From positions 1 through 11,578 of the forward strand of contig DMJN01000194.1 of assembly GCA_003451715.1 (NCBI GenBank): a DNA stretch of 11,578 nucleotides, read 5' to 3'. Under the pieces are notes generated by a model. It was not told the DNA's origin, ran no database searches, and saw only the letters and a program-made list of their open reading frames with translations. Of this stretch, positions 1 through 7,485 are shown in pieces (the stretch's first letter is position 1; every line of letters starts with the position of its first letter). Origin of the DNA: Gammaproteobacteria bacterium (GTDB taxonomy: Bacteria; Pseudomonadota; Gammaproteobacteria; Pseudomonadales; Pseudohongiellaceae). The position numbers were made by a program, and so were the translations under genes.

Positions 1-690
<690 letters not shown>

Positions 691-694
691 TTAA

Positions 695-717
695 GTTCTC
701 TTAACTCGTTCTCTTAA
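695..717 (-). repeat. Tandem 13-base repeat upstream of atpB start
   Basis: On the minus strand TTAAGAGAAC occurs twice (708-717 and 695-704), separated by GAG, giving a 13-base period. The second copy runs directly into TTAAATG, the atpB start. Each copy contains AAGAGA, a weak Shine-Dalgarno-like sequence, so the atpB start has two possible ribosome-docking sequences. The repeat is seen directly; any effect on translation is inference. Confidence 0.6.
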
Positions 718-754
718 TCCCCGCGCTTATCAAGCAATCTGTAGCTTGAAAGCC

Positions 755-1147
755 TCAGGTTTTGTTCCCTGTCGGGCTGTAGCTGATCAGTCCCGACACC
801 ATCACGCCAACGAAGTGGGTTGTTACAAACCCAAGCATTAACGCGAGTTCATTCAAATTAGTAATCAAGGTAAAACTTAGTGCAAACAGCACCAGCGTGA
901 TTCCTATTTTGCCGAGCTCCCCTCTTATGAAGCTCTTAACCGCTTTCTCTGCATTGCTGGCGCCCCTATATTTAAAGGCTTGCAAGGCAAAATAGCTGTT
1001 TGGCAATGCGCTAATCAGGCCGCCCAGCAATGCCGAGTAGGCCAACACGATACCTGAAAGCAACAGAGATATTACTGCTATAAAGGACGTCGCAACGAGC
1101 TGTGCAACGATTACTTTATAGACTGGTGGGGCTTTTAGATTAGTCAC
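755..1147 (-). CDS. atpI: ATP synthase protein I (AtpI/UncI)
   Basis: This is the small hydrophobic protein encoded at the head of many atp operons, thought to help assemble the c-ring or Fo sector; it is not part of the finished enzyme. The 130 residues form four likely membrane helices at about 10-30, 32-55, 79-96 and 101-122. A conserved-looking FIRGELGK segment lies between the second and third, as in the UncI family. The length fits the family (about 125-135). The start is GTG 1145-1147 (MTNLKAPPVY), with only a weak AAG-type ribosome site. It lies 64 bases before atpB and follows the strong promoter at 1247-1275 with a leader of about 90 bases. No terminator is evident between parB and this promoter, so read-through from parAB is possible. 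Confidence 0.92.
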   Translation of the reverse strand: MTNLKAPPVYKVIVAQLVATSFIAVISLLLSGIVLAYSALLGGLISALPNSYFALQAFKYRGASNAEKAVKSFIRGELGKIGITLVLFALSFTLITNLNELALMLGFVTTHFVGVMVSGLISYSPTGNKT

Positions 1148-1225
1148 AAATCTGACTTATTGATATCGCTTTTTTATTGAGCCCGGCACCCAAAATACCC
1201 GCAACAAACACCTTGAATGTACTGG

Positions 1226-1235
1226 GGTGATCACC
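1226..1235. promoter_or_regulatory. Perfect 10-base palindrome at atp promoter start
   Basis: GGTGATCACC is a perfect inverted repeat lying about 12-21 bases downstream of the -10 box of the atp promoter, in the initially transcribed region. Its position would suit an operator or a site affecting promoter escape. It also contains a GATC. No regulator can be named from the sequence. Confidence 0.4.
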
Positions 1236-1246
1236 AAAGCAGGCGC

Positions 1247-1275
1247 ATTATAGGGGCTTTGCAGGGCAGTATCAA
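1247..1275 (-). promoter_or_regulatory. Near-consensus sigma-70 promoter of the atp operon
   Basis: Read on the minus strand, TTGATA (1270-1275, 5 of 6 to TTGACA) is followed by a 17-base spacer and a perfect TATAAT (1247-1252). Transcription would begin near 1240 and give a leader of about 90 bases before the atpI GTG. It sits in the 153-base gap between parB and atpI. This is the best-matching promoter in the window and fits a highly expressed atp operon. Confidence 0.8.
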
Positions 1276-1300
1276 CTACGTCAGATTAACAATTGGGGGG

Positions 1301-2200
1301 TCACTTTATGTGGGACAAAATGCCGTCTAATTCATCCACGGAATTGTATTTCACCACCAGCTTGCCCTTGCCTTTGGCGTTGTGCTGAATCAGCACTTTA
1401 GCGCCCAGCTGGTCAGCCAGCTTTTCCTCCAGATTTTTGATGTCTGGGTCAATAACCTTGGCAGTTTTTCCGGTGCCACCGCCAGATAACAGGCGCCTGA
1501 CCAGGGATTCGGTCTGTCTGACGGAAAGACCCCTGTTAGCCACCATGCGTGCCGCCTCAGGCTGTTGTAGATCGGGCAGTGCAAGCAGCGCCCGAGCATG
1601 ACCCATTTCAAGATTGCCCGCCTCTAACATGCGGCGGACATCGATATGCAGCCCGATCAGGCGAATCAGGTTGGTGACTGTTGCTCTGGATTTGCCGACC
1701 GCGTCGGCCACTTCCTGCTGAGTAAGCTCAAACTCATCCTGCAGGCGTTTAAGCGCCATGGCCTCTTCGATGGGATTGAGGTTTTCCCGTTGGATATTCT
1801 CGATAAGCGCCATGGCTATGGCCGCCTCGTCCCCAACTGGCTTGATAATTGCGGGAATTGTGTCGAGTCCCGCCAATTGGCTGGCACGCCAGCGGCGCTC
1901 ACCGACAATAATTTCATATTTTTCTGAGGAGATGGGGCGCACAACGATGGGTTGCATGACGCCCTGGTTTCTTATCGAAGCAGCCAGTTCCTGCAATGCT
2001 TCTTCATGCATATCGGTGCGAGGCTGGTATTTACCGCGCTGAATAAGATCAATGGGTATATTCTTAAGATCTCCATCTCGATCGGTGCTGGCAACAGGCG
2101 TTCGGTCCTTAGGCTTGCCAAGTAAACTGGCCATCGTTTCGGTGCTGCCAGTTGATAAAAGCGCGTCCAGGCCTTTGCCGAGCTTCTTCTTATCAGTCAT
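1301..2200 (-). CDS. parB: Chromosome partitioning protein ParB
   Basis: ParB is the centromere-binding CTPase that loads at parS sites near the origin, spreads along DNA and, with ParA, segregates the new origin. All expected parts are visible in 299 residues. An N-terminal KLGKGLDALL motif at residues 6-15 is the family's ParA-contact segment. KYQPR lies at 57-61, the CTP-binding box GERRWRA at 100-106 and ENIQREN at 134-140. A helix-turn-helix (LTQQEVADAVGKSRATVTNL) at about 159-178 reads parS, and a C-terminal dimerisation domain covers about 245-299. Length is normal for chromosomal ParB. The ATG start at 2200 has a weak ribosome site and lies 47 bases after parA with no terminator between, so the two are probably co-transcribed. 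No convincing parS was found in this window. Identification is certain at family level. Confidence 0.97.
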   Translation of the reverse strand: MTDKKKLGKGLDALLSTGSTETMASLLGKPKDRTPVASTDRDGDLKNIPIDLIQRGKYQPRTDMHEEALQELAASIRNQGVMQPIVVRPISSEKYEIIVGERRWRASQLAGLDTIPAIIKPVGDEAAIAMALIENIQRENLNPIEEAMALKRLQDEFELTQQEVADAVGKSRATVTNLIRLIGLHIDVRRMLEAGNLEMGHARALLALPDLQQPEAARMVANRGLSVRQTESLVRRLLSGGGTGKTAKVIDPDIKNLEEKLADQLGAKVLIQHNAKGKGKLVVKYNSVDELDGILSHIK

Positions 2201-2247
2201 TGTTGCTTGTCACTTGGTGTTTTCTGGGTATTTTGCAAACCAGTCAA

Positions 2248-3033
2248 TCAAGAAATTCCCGCTGCAGCTTCGTCAAGCCTGCGCAGCATTTCCCCCGCCA
2301 AAGCCAGATAGGCAATCGCTCCGCGGGACTTTCTATCGTATTTGATAATCGGTTTTCCGTAACTTGGTGCTTCGGCCAGTCGGACATTCCTGGGTACAAC
2401 CGTTCGGTACACGGCATCGCCGAAGTAATTAAACAGCTGACCATTCACTTCAGTGGTCAGTTTGTTCCTTGGATCATACATGGTGCGTAAGATGCCCTCG
2501 ATCTTCAGGTCCGGATTCAGGCGGTCCCGGATAGCGCTGATGGTATCCATTAATGCGGATAATCCTTCCAGCGCGTAGTACTCACACTGCATGGGTATGA
2601 CTACACCGTCAGCGGCAACCATGGCATTGACAGTCAGCATGTTCAGCGAAGGTGGGCAATCGATAACAACAAAATCGTATCGCTGCCTGACAGCCTCTAC
2701 AATTTGTCGAAGCCGCGTTTCCCTTCCTTCACCGTTCATAAGCTCAACTTCAGCAGCAACCAGGTCTCCGTTCGATGGTAGCAGGTCATATCCTGCATCT
2801 GCTGGTCTTACGACTACTTCATCAAAACCAGCCTGCTTAGAGAGCAAATCGTAAATGGATAACTCTAGGATGTTCTTATCGATACCGGATCCCATAGTTG
2901 CATTGCCCTGGGGATCAAGGTCGATGAGCAGCACGCTTTTTCGGGTTGCTTTTAATGAAGCGGCGAGATTAACCGAGGTGGTTGTTTTGCCCACCCCTCC
3001 TTTCTGATTGGCTATGGCTAGAACTTTGCTCAC
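2248..3033 (-). CDS. parA: Chromosome partitioning ATPase ParA (Soj type)
   Basis: ParA is the Walker-type ATPase that binds DNA non-specifically as an ATP dimer and moves ParB-parS complexes to segregate origins. The 261 residues begin almost at once with the deviant Walker A motif KGGVGKTT (residues 11-18), including the signature lysine. Walker A' follows at LLIDLDPQGN (35-44) and Walker B at VVIDCPPS (122-129). There is no N-terminal DNA-binding extension, which marks the small chromosomal Soj class rather than large plasmid ParA. The start is GTG 3031-3033, with a GGA-containing ribosome site about 9 bases upstream. It follows rsmG by 61 bases and precedes parB by 47, the classic rsmG-parA-parB order. 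Confidence 0.97.
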   Translation of the reverse strand: MSKVLAIANQKGGVGKTTTSVNLAASLKATRKSVLLIDLDPQGNATMGSGIDKNILELSIYDLLSKQAGFDEVVVRPADAGYDLLPSNGDLVAAEVELMNGEGRETRLRQIVEAVRQRYDFVVIDCPPSLNMLTVNAMVAADGVVIPMQCEYYALEGLSALMDTISAIRDRLNPDLKIEGILRTMYDPRNKLTTEVNGQLFNYFGDAVYRTVVPRNVRLAEAPSYGKPIIKYDRKSRGAIAYLALAGEMLRRLDEAAAGIS

Positions 3034-3094
3034 TACTGTCTTTCCATCTCGAAATGCTTGGTTCTATTCAAATTGCAGCGTGCACGGGCTGCTG

Positions 3095-3733
3095 TTAGCT
3101 GCGCACTATTTCAACCAAATATCGTTGCGAATCGCTGCCCGGTATCTGTAGCTTTCTGATACTGGAAGCTACAAAGTCTTCCGGCAGGAGGGCAAGCTCC
3201 TTTTCTGGGTAGCGTCCCTTCAGTGCCAGTAATTTGCATCGCTTGTCACCAGGCGATAGCAAATGCTGTGATTTCGCCACCACATCCGCCAGTGAAGAAA
3301 CGGCACGACACATCACCATATCAATTTGCCGGTGACTTTGATAGTGCTCTATCCGACAATTTTCCACGCTAATATTGTCCATTTTCAGTGTGGTTTTTAC
3401 CTGGAATAGAAAGCGTGTTTTCTTGCCGTTACTGTCCACCAGGATAAACTCTTTGTGTGGGTTCAGAATGGCAAGTGGTATGCCAGGCAAACCAGCACCC
3501 GATCCCACATCGACGATGATGCTGCCTACCAGAAATGGTTGAATCGCCAGACAGTCCAGCAGGTGACGGCTCACCATAGAACTACTGTTAGAAACCGCTA
3601 CCAGGTTGTAGCTTTTATTCCATTTTTCAAGCAGCTTTAGGTACTGAGCCAGGTTGTCTAGCTGCCCGGCGGTGTGTGGCAAGCCAAGCATCTGCAGACC
3701 CTTTTCCAGCTCCTGCTCGGTAGAATCATGCAT
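3095..3733 (-). CDS. rsmG: 16S rRNA (guanine-N7) methyltransferase RsmG (GidB)
   Basis: RsmG places N7-methyl on G527 of 16S rRNA (E. coli numbering), using S-adenosylmethionine; loss in other bacteria gives low-level streptomycin resistance. The 212 residues match the usual length (207 in E. coli). The SAM-binding motif I, IVDVGSGAGLPGIPLA, is at about 73-88. The N-terminal helix YLKLLEKWNKSYNL (31-44) and RHLLDCLA (56-63) are typical of the family, as is the acidic strand end FILVDSNGKKTRFL (96-109). The ATG start at 3733 has only a weak ribosome site. The gene lies 29 bases after mnmG, the widely conserved gidA-gidB pairing, and is probably co-transcribed with it. Confidence 0.96.
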   Translation of the reverse strand: MHDSTEQELEKGLQMLGLPHTAGQLDNLAQYLKLLEKWNKSYNLVAVSNSSSMVSRHLLDCLAIQPFLVGSIIVDVGSGAGLPGIPLAILNPHKEFILVDSNGKKTRFLFQVKTTLKMDNISVENCRIEHYQSHRQIDMVMCRAVSSLADVVAKSQHLLSPGDKRCKLLALKGRYPEKELALLPEDFVASSIRKLQIPGSDSQRYLVEIVRS

Positions 3734-3762
3734 TGAAATATTCTTGAGTTTCGCTTACCGGA

Positions 3763-5670
3763 TTAGCCGGCTTTGCGACCCAGTGCCTGGTGTTTCTTCA
3801 AGTAAATGAGCAGCAAGGAAATGGCGGCTGGCGTCATACCGGGTATGCGTGATGCACGGCCTATGTTTTCCGGCCTGGCCTCTACCAATTTCTGTTTGAG
3901 TTCATTCGATAAACCCTGCATCTGCTGGTAGTCGATATCTGCTAGTATTACGGTACCTTCCTGTTTTTTCAAGCTCTCGATCTCGGCGGACTGCCGATCG
4001 ATATATCCCTGGTATTTGATTTGAATTTCGGCTTGCTGCTGGGCTTGTGCCTCAAGCGAGTTGGCCGGGGCCGATTGATGATCATCTTCCACCGCTTTCA
4101 ACAGTGAATTAATCTCCACACCCGGACGCGCCAGTAAATCGGCAAGAGTGTATTCCCGTGTGATGGGTTTCTCCAGCAATGGATTTATGCGCTCAGCAGG
4201 ATCGCTCTCCGGTTGAATCCAACGACGTCGTAATCGATCCAATTGCCCTTCTATATATTCCTGTTTTTCAGCAAAGAACTGCCATCGCTCATCATCCACC
4301 AGGCCCAGCTTTCGACCGATGGTGGTAAGTCGAAGGTCGGCATTGTCTTCTCGAAGTGAAAGGCGATACTCTGCCCGGCTAGTGAACATTCGGTAGGGTT
4401 CGCTGGTGCCCAGGGTAATCAGATCATCTACCAGCACGCCGATGTACGCCTGATCCCGGCGCGGACACCAGTAGTCCTCCCCTCGTACTGCAAGAGCGGC
4501 ATTTAGTCCTGCTAATAATCCTTGTGCTGCTGCTTCTTCGTAGCCAGTTGTGCCATTGATCTGGCCCGCAAAATACAGGCCCTGGATAAACTTTGTTTCC
4601 AGTGAGTACTGCAAATCTCGTGGATCGAAGAAATCATATTCGATGGCATACCCCGGCCGTGTTATATGGGCATTCTCGAATCCTTTGATGTGGCGAACCA
4701 TGGCAACCTGGACGTCATATGGCAAACTGGTAGAAATGCCATTCGGGTAGAGTTCATTGGTGTCCAGGCCTTCCGGTTCAACGAATATCTGGTGTGAGGA
4801 TCTATCGACAAAACGCATCACCTTGTCTTCGATAGACGGACAATACCTCGGACCTCTTCCTTCGATAACGCCGGTATACATGGGCGAACGATCCAGGCCC
4901 TTGCGTATTACTTCATGGCAGGCTTCATTGGTTGCCGTAATATGGCAATTCACCTGGGCTGGATGATCGGACTGCCGACCAAGATAAGACATCACCGGAA
5001 GTGGGGTATCCCCTGCCTGCTCCTGCATCACTGAAAAATCAACCGACCTGGCATCGATTCGGGGCGGAGTTCCCGTTTTCAGGCGATCGACTCTGAAAGG
5101 CAATTCTCGTAACCGCTTTGCCAGAGTTATAGAGGGCGGATCGCCGGCTCTACCGCCACCACTGCTCTCCATGCCAATATGAATCTTGCCACCCAGGAAG
5201 GTGCCTGTTGTTAACACGACTTTCTGGGCGCGAATCTCCAGGCCCATCTGGGTAATCACGCCCTTGATCACACCGGACTCGATGATCAGATCATCCACTT
5301 CCTGTTGAAAAAGGCTTAGATTAGGTTGACTTTCCAGCATCTTGCGAATGGCAGCCCTGTAGAGAGCCCGGTCTGCTTGGGCGCGGGTGGCACGTACGGC
5401 TGGGCCCTTGCTGGCATTCAGGATACGGAATTGAATTCCTGCCCGGTCGATAGCGCAGGCCATCGCACCACCTAGAGCGTCGATTTCTTTTACCAGATGA
5501 CTCTTGCCAATTCCGCCGATAGCCGGATTGCAGGACATCTGGCCCAGGGTTTCGATGCTATGAGTTACCAGAAGAGTTGCAACGCCATGGCGCGCGGCAG
5601 CCAACGCTGCCTCGGTCCCGGCATGACCTCCGCCGATGACGATCACATCGTATTGGGTTGTGTTCAGCAT
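3763..5670 (-). CDS. mnmG: tRNA uridine-34 modification enzyme MnmG (GidA)
   Basis: MnmG is the FAD/NADH-dependent partner of MnmE. The two form a complex that installs carboxymethylaminomethyl (or aminomethyl) groups on C5 of wobble uridine in tRNAs reading NNA/NNG codons. The 635 residues (629 in E. coli) start with the dinucleotide-binding strand [10 protein letters not shown] (GGGHAG at 13-18). [11 protein letters not shown], with a conserved cysteine at 47, follows, and [13 protein letters not shown] carries the second conserved cysteine at 277. The [13 protein letters not shown] segment and the C-terminal helical domain ([15 protein letters not shown]) that contacts MnmE and tRNA are also present. 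ATG 5670 is the first start after an in-frame stop and has no strong Shine-Dalgarno sequence. The gene is separated from mnmE by an unusually long 371-base gap, so it may have its own promoter, although none was convincing. Confidence 0.97.
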   Translation of the reverse strand: MLNTTQYDVIVIGGGHAGTEAALAAARHGVATLLVTHSIETLGQMSCNPAIGGIGKSHLVKEIDALGGAMACAIDRAGIQFRILNASKGPAVRATRAQADRALYRAAIRKMLESQPNLSLFQQEVDDLIIESGVIKGVITQMGLEIRAQKVVLTTGTFLGGKIHIGMESSGGGRAGDPPSITLAKRLRELPFRVDRLKTGTPPRIDARSVDFSVMQEQAGDTPLPVMSYLGRQSDHPAQVNCHITATNEACHEVIRKGLDRSPMYTGVIEGRGPRYCPSIEDKVMRFVDRSSHQIFVEPEGLDTNELYPNGISTSLPYDVQVAMVRHIKGFENAHITRPGYAIEYDFFDPRDLQYSLETKFIQGLYFAGQINGTTGYEEAAAQGLLAGLNAALAVRGEDYWCPRRDQAYIGVLVDDLITLGTSEPYRMFTSRAEYRLSLREDNADLRLTTIGRKLGLVDDERWQFFAEKQEYIEGQLDRLRRRWIQPESDPAERINPLLEKPITREYTLADLLARPGVEINSLLKAVEDDHQSAPANSLEAQAQQQAEIQIKYQGYIDRQSAEIESLKKQEGTVILADIDYQQMQGLSNELKQKLVEARPENIGRASRIPGMTPAAISLLLIYLKKHQALGRKAG

Positions 5671-5770
5671 TGGATGTCAGTCATAGATCAGGGCTGTGCA
5701 GTATATAGACATACAAATTAAAAGGAATCGCTTTCCAGTATATCCACTAATTACAGAATATTACTCAGTT

Positions 5771-5794
5771 CTATATATAGTTAACTATGTAGAG
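5771..5794. repeat. Imperfect 24-base palindrome upstream of mnmG
   Basis: The stretch is centred on GTTAAC, with a perfect 12-base core ATAGTTAACTAT at 5777-5788. Most outer positions also pair; the mismatches are 5773/5792 and the wobble pair 5776/5789. There is essentially no loop, so it is more plausible as a site for a dimeric DNA-binding protein than as an RNA hairpin. Function unknown. Confidence 0.4.
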
Positions 5795-5979
5795 ATAGGT
5801 ATTAATGTTGTTGTTATAGGGGTCGGCGATTGCTGTTGAAAAGCCTTTTAAATGGCGAATAATCAATAAGTTAATGTGATGAAAACTCTCTTGAAAAGCT
5901 CTTGGTAGGCTAACCATAAGCCCTTTACAGGGTGTGTACTGTTCGAGGCAGGAAAAGCCATCCTCGTTTAAGCCAAATC

Positions 5980-5988
5980 TTATCCACC
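5980..5988 (+). promoter_or_regulatory. DnaA-box-like site upstream of mnmG
   Basis: TTATCCACC matches the DnaA box TTATCCACA at 8 of 9 positions. It is identical to the box overlapping the dnaA promoter (10371-10379, minus strand). A single 8-of-9 match can arise by chance in a window this size, so it supports DnaA binding only weakly. Confidence 0.35.
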
Positions 5989-6041
5989 TGAAATCCAGCG
6001 GATCAGCGTAGTTGTCAACATGATGTCCTTCTCTGTGCCGC

Positions 6042-7442
6042 CTATTTTCCGATGCAAAAACTGGAGAAGATCTCTCCCAGCAAATCATCGCTGGAGAATT
6101 CACCGGTAATACGGCCCAAATCTCGCTGGGCTAGTCTGAGATGCTCAGCGATCAGCTCTAGATGTGAGTCTTTACAAACCTGTGATGCTGCGGATTTTAT
6201 GGATTTTTCAGCTGATTTGAGTGCGGTTAAATGACGTTCCCGGGCCACGAAAGCACCTTCGCCGGTCGGCCTGAAACCAATGCATGACTGCAGGTGTTCG
6301 CGCAGCAATTCCAGCCCTGTAATTTGCTTGGCAGACAGATGGATCTCCTGCAGCGAGGATTCTCCGAACGCCACCTGCCCCAGTTTTGGCTCCATACCCG
6401 GCACCAGGTCGATTTTATTGAAGACCAGGGTAGTGCGAGCAAGGATAGATTCTCTGATATTCGCGTTAATACTGGCCAACTCAAGGGGTTCTAACAGCTT
6501 CTCCACATCTTTCTCTGCTGTGGTGCTATCGATCACCAGTAGAATCCGATCGGCTTGCTCGATGGCACCATGGGCTCGCCTTACCCCTTCCTGCTCGACA
6601 ATATTATCACTCGGTCGCAGTCCTGCGGTATCGAGAAACTGCACCGGCATACCGTTGATTGAGATCTCTTCTTTTAGCAAGTCTCGTGTGGTTCCAGGAA
6701 TGTCGGTAACAATTGCGCTATCAATTCCTGACAGGGCATTGAGTAGGCTGGACTTTCCCGCATTCGGTTTACCTGCGATGACTACGTGCATGCCTTCTTT
6801 TAGCAGCGCCCCTTGATGGGCCTGCTCATAGACCATGCCGAGCTGCTTGAGGATGTCATCCAATGACTGGTTGACACCGGTATCGGATAATACGTCGATG
6901 TCTTCATCGGAGAAATCGATGGCGGCTTCGACGTTTACCCTGGTTTGAGTTAGTTTAGTGACCAGCTCGTGTATACGTGATGAGAATTCACCCTGTAATG
7001 TGCGTATAGCTGATTGCACTGCCTGTTTCGAACTGGCATCGACCAGGTCGGCAATGGCTTCGGCTTGCAGCAGATCGATCTTGTTATTCAGGAACGCCCG
7101 TTCAGAAAATTCACCTGGTCCAGCCACCCTGATTCCGAGAGCGATTATTCTTTCCAACAGTGTGTTGAGAACATGAACGCCGCCATGACCCTGCAATTCA
7201 AGAATGTCTTCACCGGTGAAAGAATGTGGCGCCTTAAAATAGATTGCGATACCCTGATCAATTGTTTGCTGATCAGTGCTTAAAAAATTGCAATAGTATG
7301 CATGGCGAGGTGCGGGGGTGAAGCCGAGAATCTTCGTGCTCAACGTCAAGACGTCTTTCCCGGAAATACGTATGATGCCAATACTGCCTCTACCTGGCGG
7401 CGTGGCTATTGCACAAATTGTGTCTGATTCGATTGGTGGCAT
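6042..7442 (-). CDS. mnmE: tRNA modification GTPase MnmE (TrmE)
   Basis: MnmE is a potassium-activated dimeric GTPase that works with MnmG to modify the wobble uridine C5 of specific tRNAs, using a tetrahydrofolate one-carbon donor. The 466 residues show all parts. The N-terminal folate-binding domain starts with DTICAIATPPGRGSIGIIR (7-25). A central helical domain is split by the G domain, which carries GKPNAGKS (224-231), the switch segment PGTTRD (249-254), DTAG (271-274) and NKID (342-345). The C-terminal SFCIGK ends the protein and contains the conserved cysteine, C463. Length is close to that of E. coli (454). The ATG start is at 7442. The gene lies 43 bases after yidC without a clear terminator, so it probably belongs to the rpmH-rnpA-yidD-yidC transcript. 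Confidence 0.97.
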   Translation of the reverse strand: MPPIESDTICAIATPPGRGSIGIIRISGKDVLTLSTKILGFTPAPRHAYYCNFLSTDQQTIDQGIAIYFKAPHSFTGEDILELQGHGGVHVLNTLLERIIALGIRVAGPGEFSERAFLNNKIDLLQAEAIADLVDASSKQAVQSAIRTLQGEFSSRIHELVTKLTQTRVNVEAAIDFSDEDIDVLSDTGVNQSLDDILKQLGMVYEQAHQGALLKEGMHVVIAGKPNAGKSSLLNALSGIDSAIVTDIPGTTRDLLKEEISINGMPVQFLDTAGLRPSDNIVEQEGVRRAHGAIEQADRILLVIDSTTAEKDVEKLLEPLELASINANIRESILARTTLVFNKIDLVPGMEPKLGQVAFGESSLQEIHLSAKQITGLELLREHLQSCIGFRPTGEGAFVARERHLTALKSAEKSIKSAASQVCKDSHLELIAEHLRLAQRDLGRITGEFSSDDLLGEIFSSFCIGK

Positions 7443-7485
7443 TGGGTTTCAGCAACGCGCTGGTGTGACGCAGTCGAGCTGATAT

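Larger units (their letters stand above)
5671..6041. other. Gene-free AT-rich gap between mnmE and mnmG
   Basis: This 371-base stretch has no credible protein-coding gene, tRNA or strong terminator. The half nearest mnmG (about 5700-5870) is clearly AT-rich and includes an imperfect palindrome at 5771-5794. One good DnaA-box match lies at 5980-5988 and a weak one (ATATCCACT) near 5740-5748. Two GATC sites fall inside it. It presumably holds the mnmG promoter and leader. In E. coli the sequence directly upstream of mnmG is oriC, so the gap is syntenic with that origin, although the stronger origin signals in this window are at 10140-10380. Confidence 0.6.

Noticed and set aside
5700..5705. TATACT on the minus strand as a -10 for mnmG
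   Set aside because: It matches 5 of 6, but no reasonable -35 lies at 16-18 bases, and in such AT-rich DNA a lone -10 is not informative.
6013..6018. Perfect TTGACA on the minus strand as a -35 for mnmG
   Set aside because: No acceptable -10 hexamer lies 16-18 bases downstream (GATTTC at 17), so no promoter was called.
5771..6103. 110-codon open frame on the minus strand across the end of mnmE and the gap
   Set aside because: It starts inside mnmE in another frame, shows no recognisable domain, and its second half simply translates AT-rich DNA.
6280..6816. 178-codon open frame on the plus strand opposite mnmE
   Set aside because: It is antisense to a certain gene with all GTPase motifs in frame; the serine-rich translation is a typical shadow.
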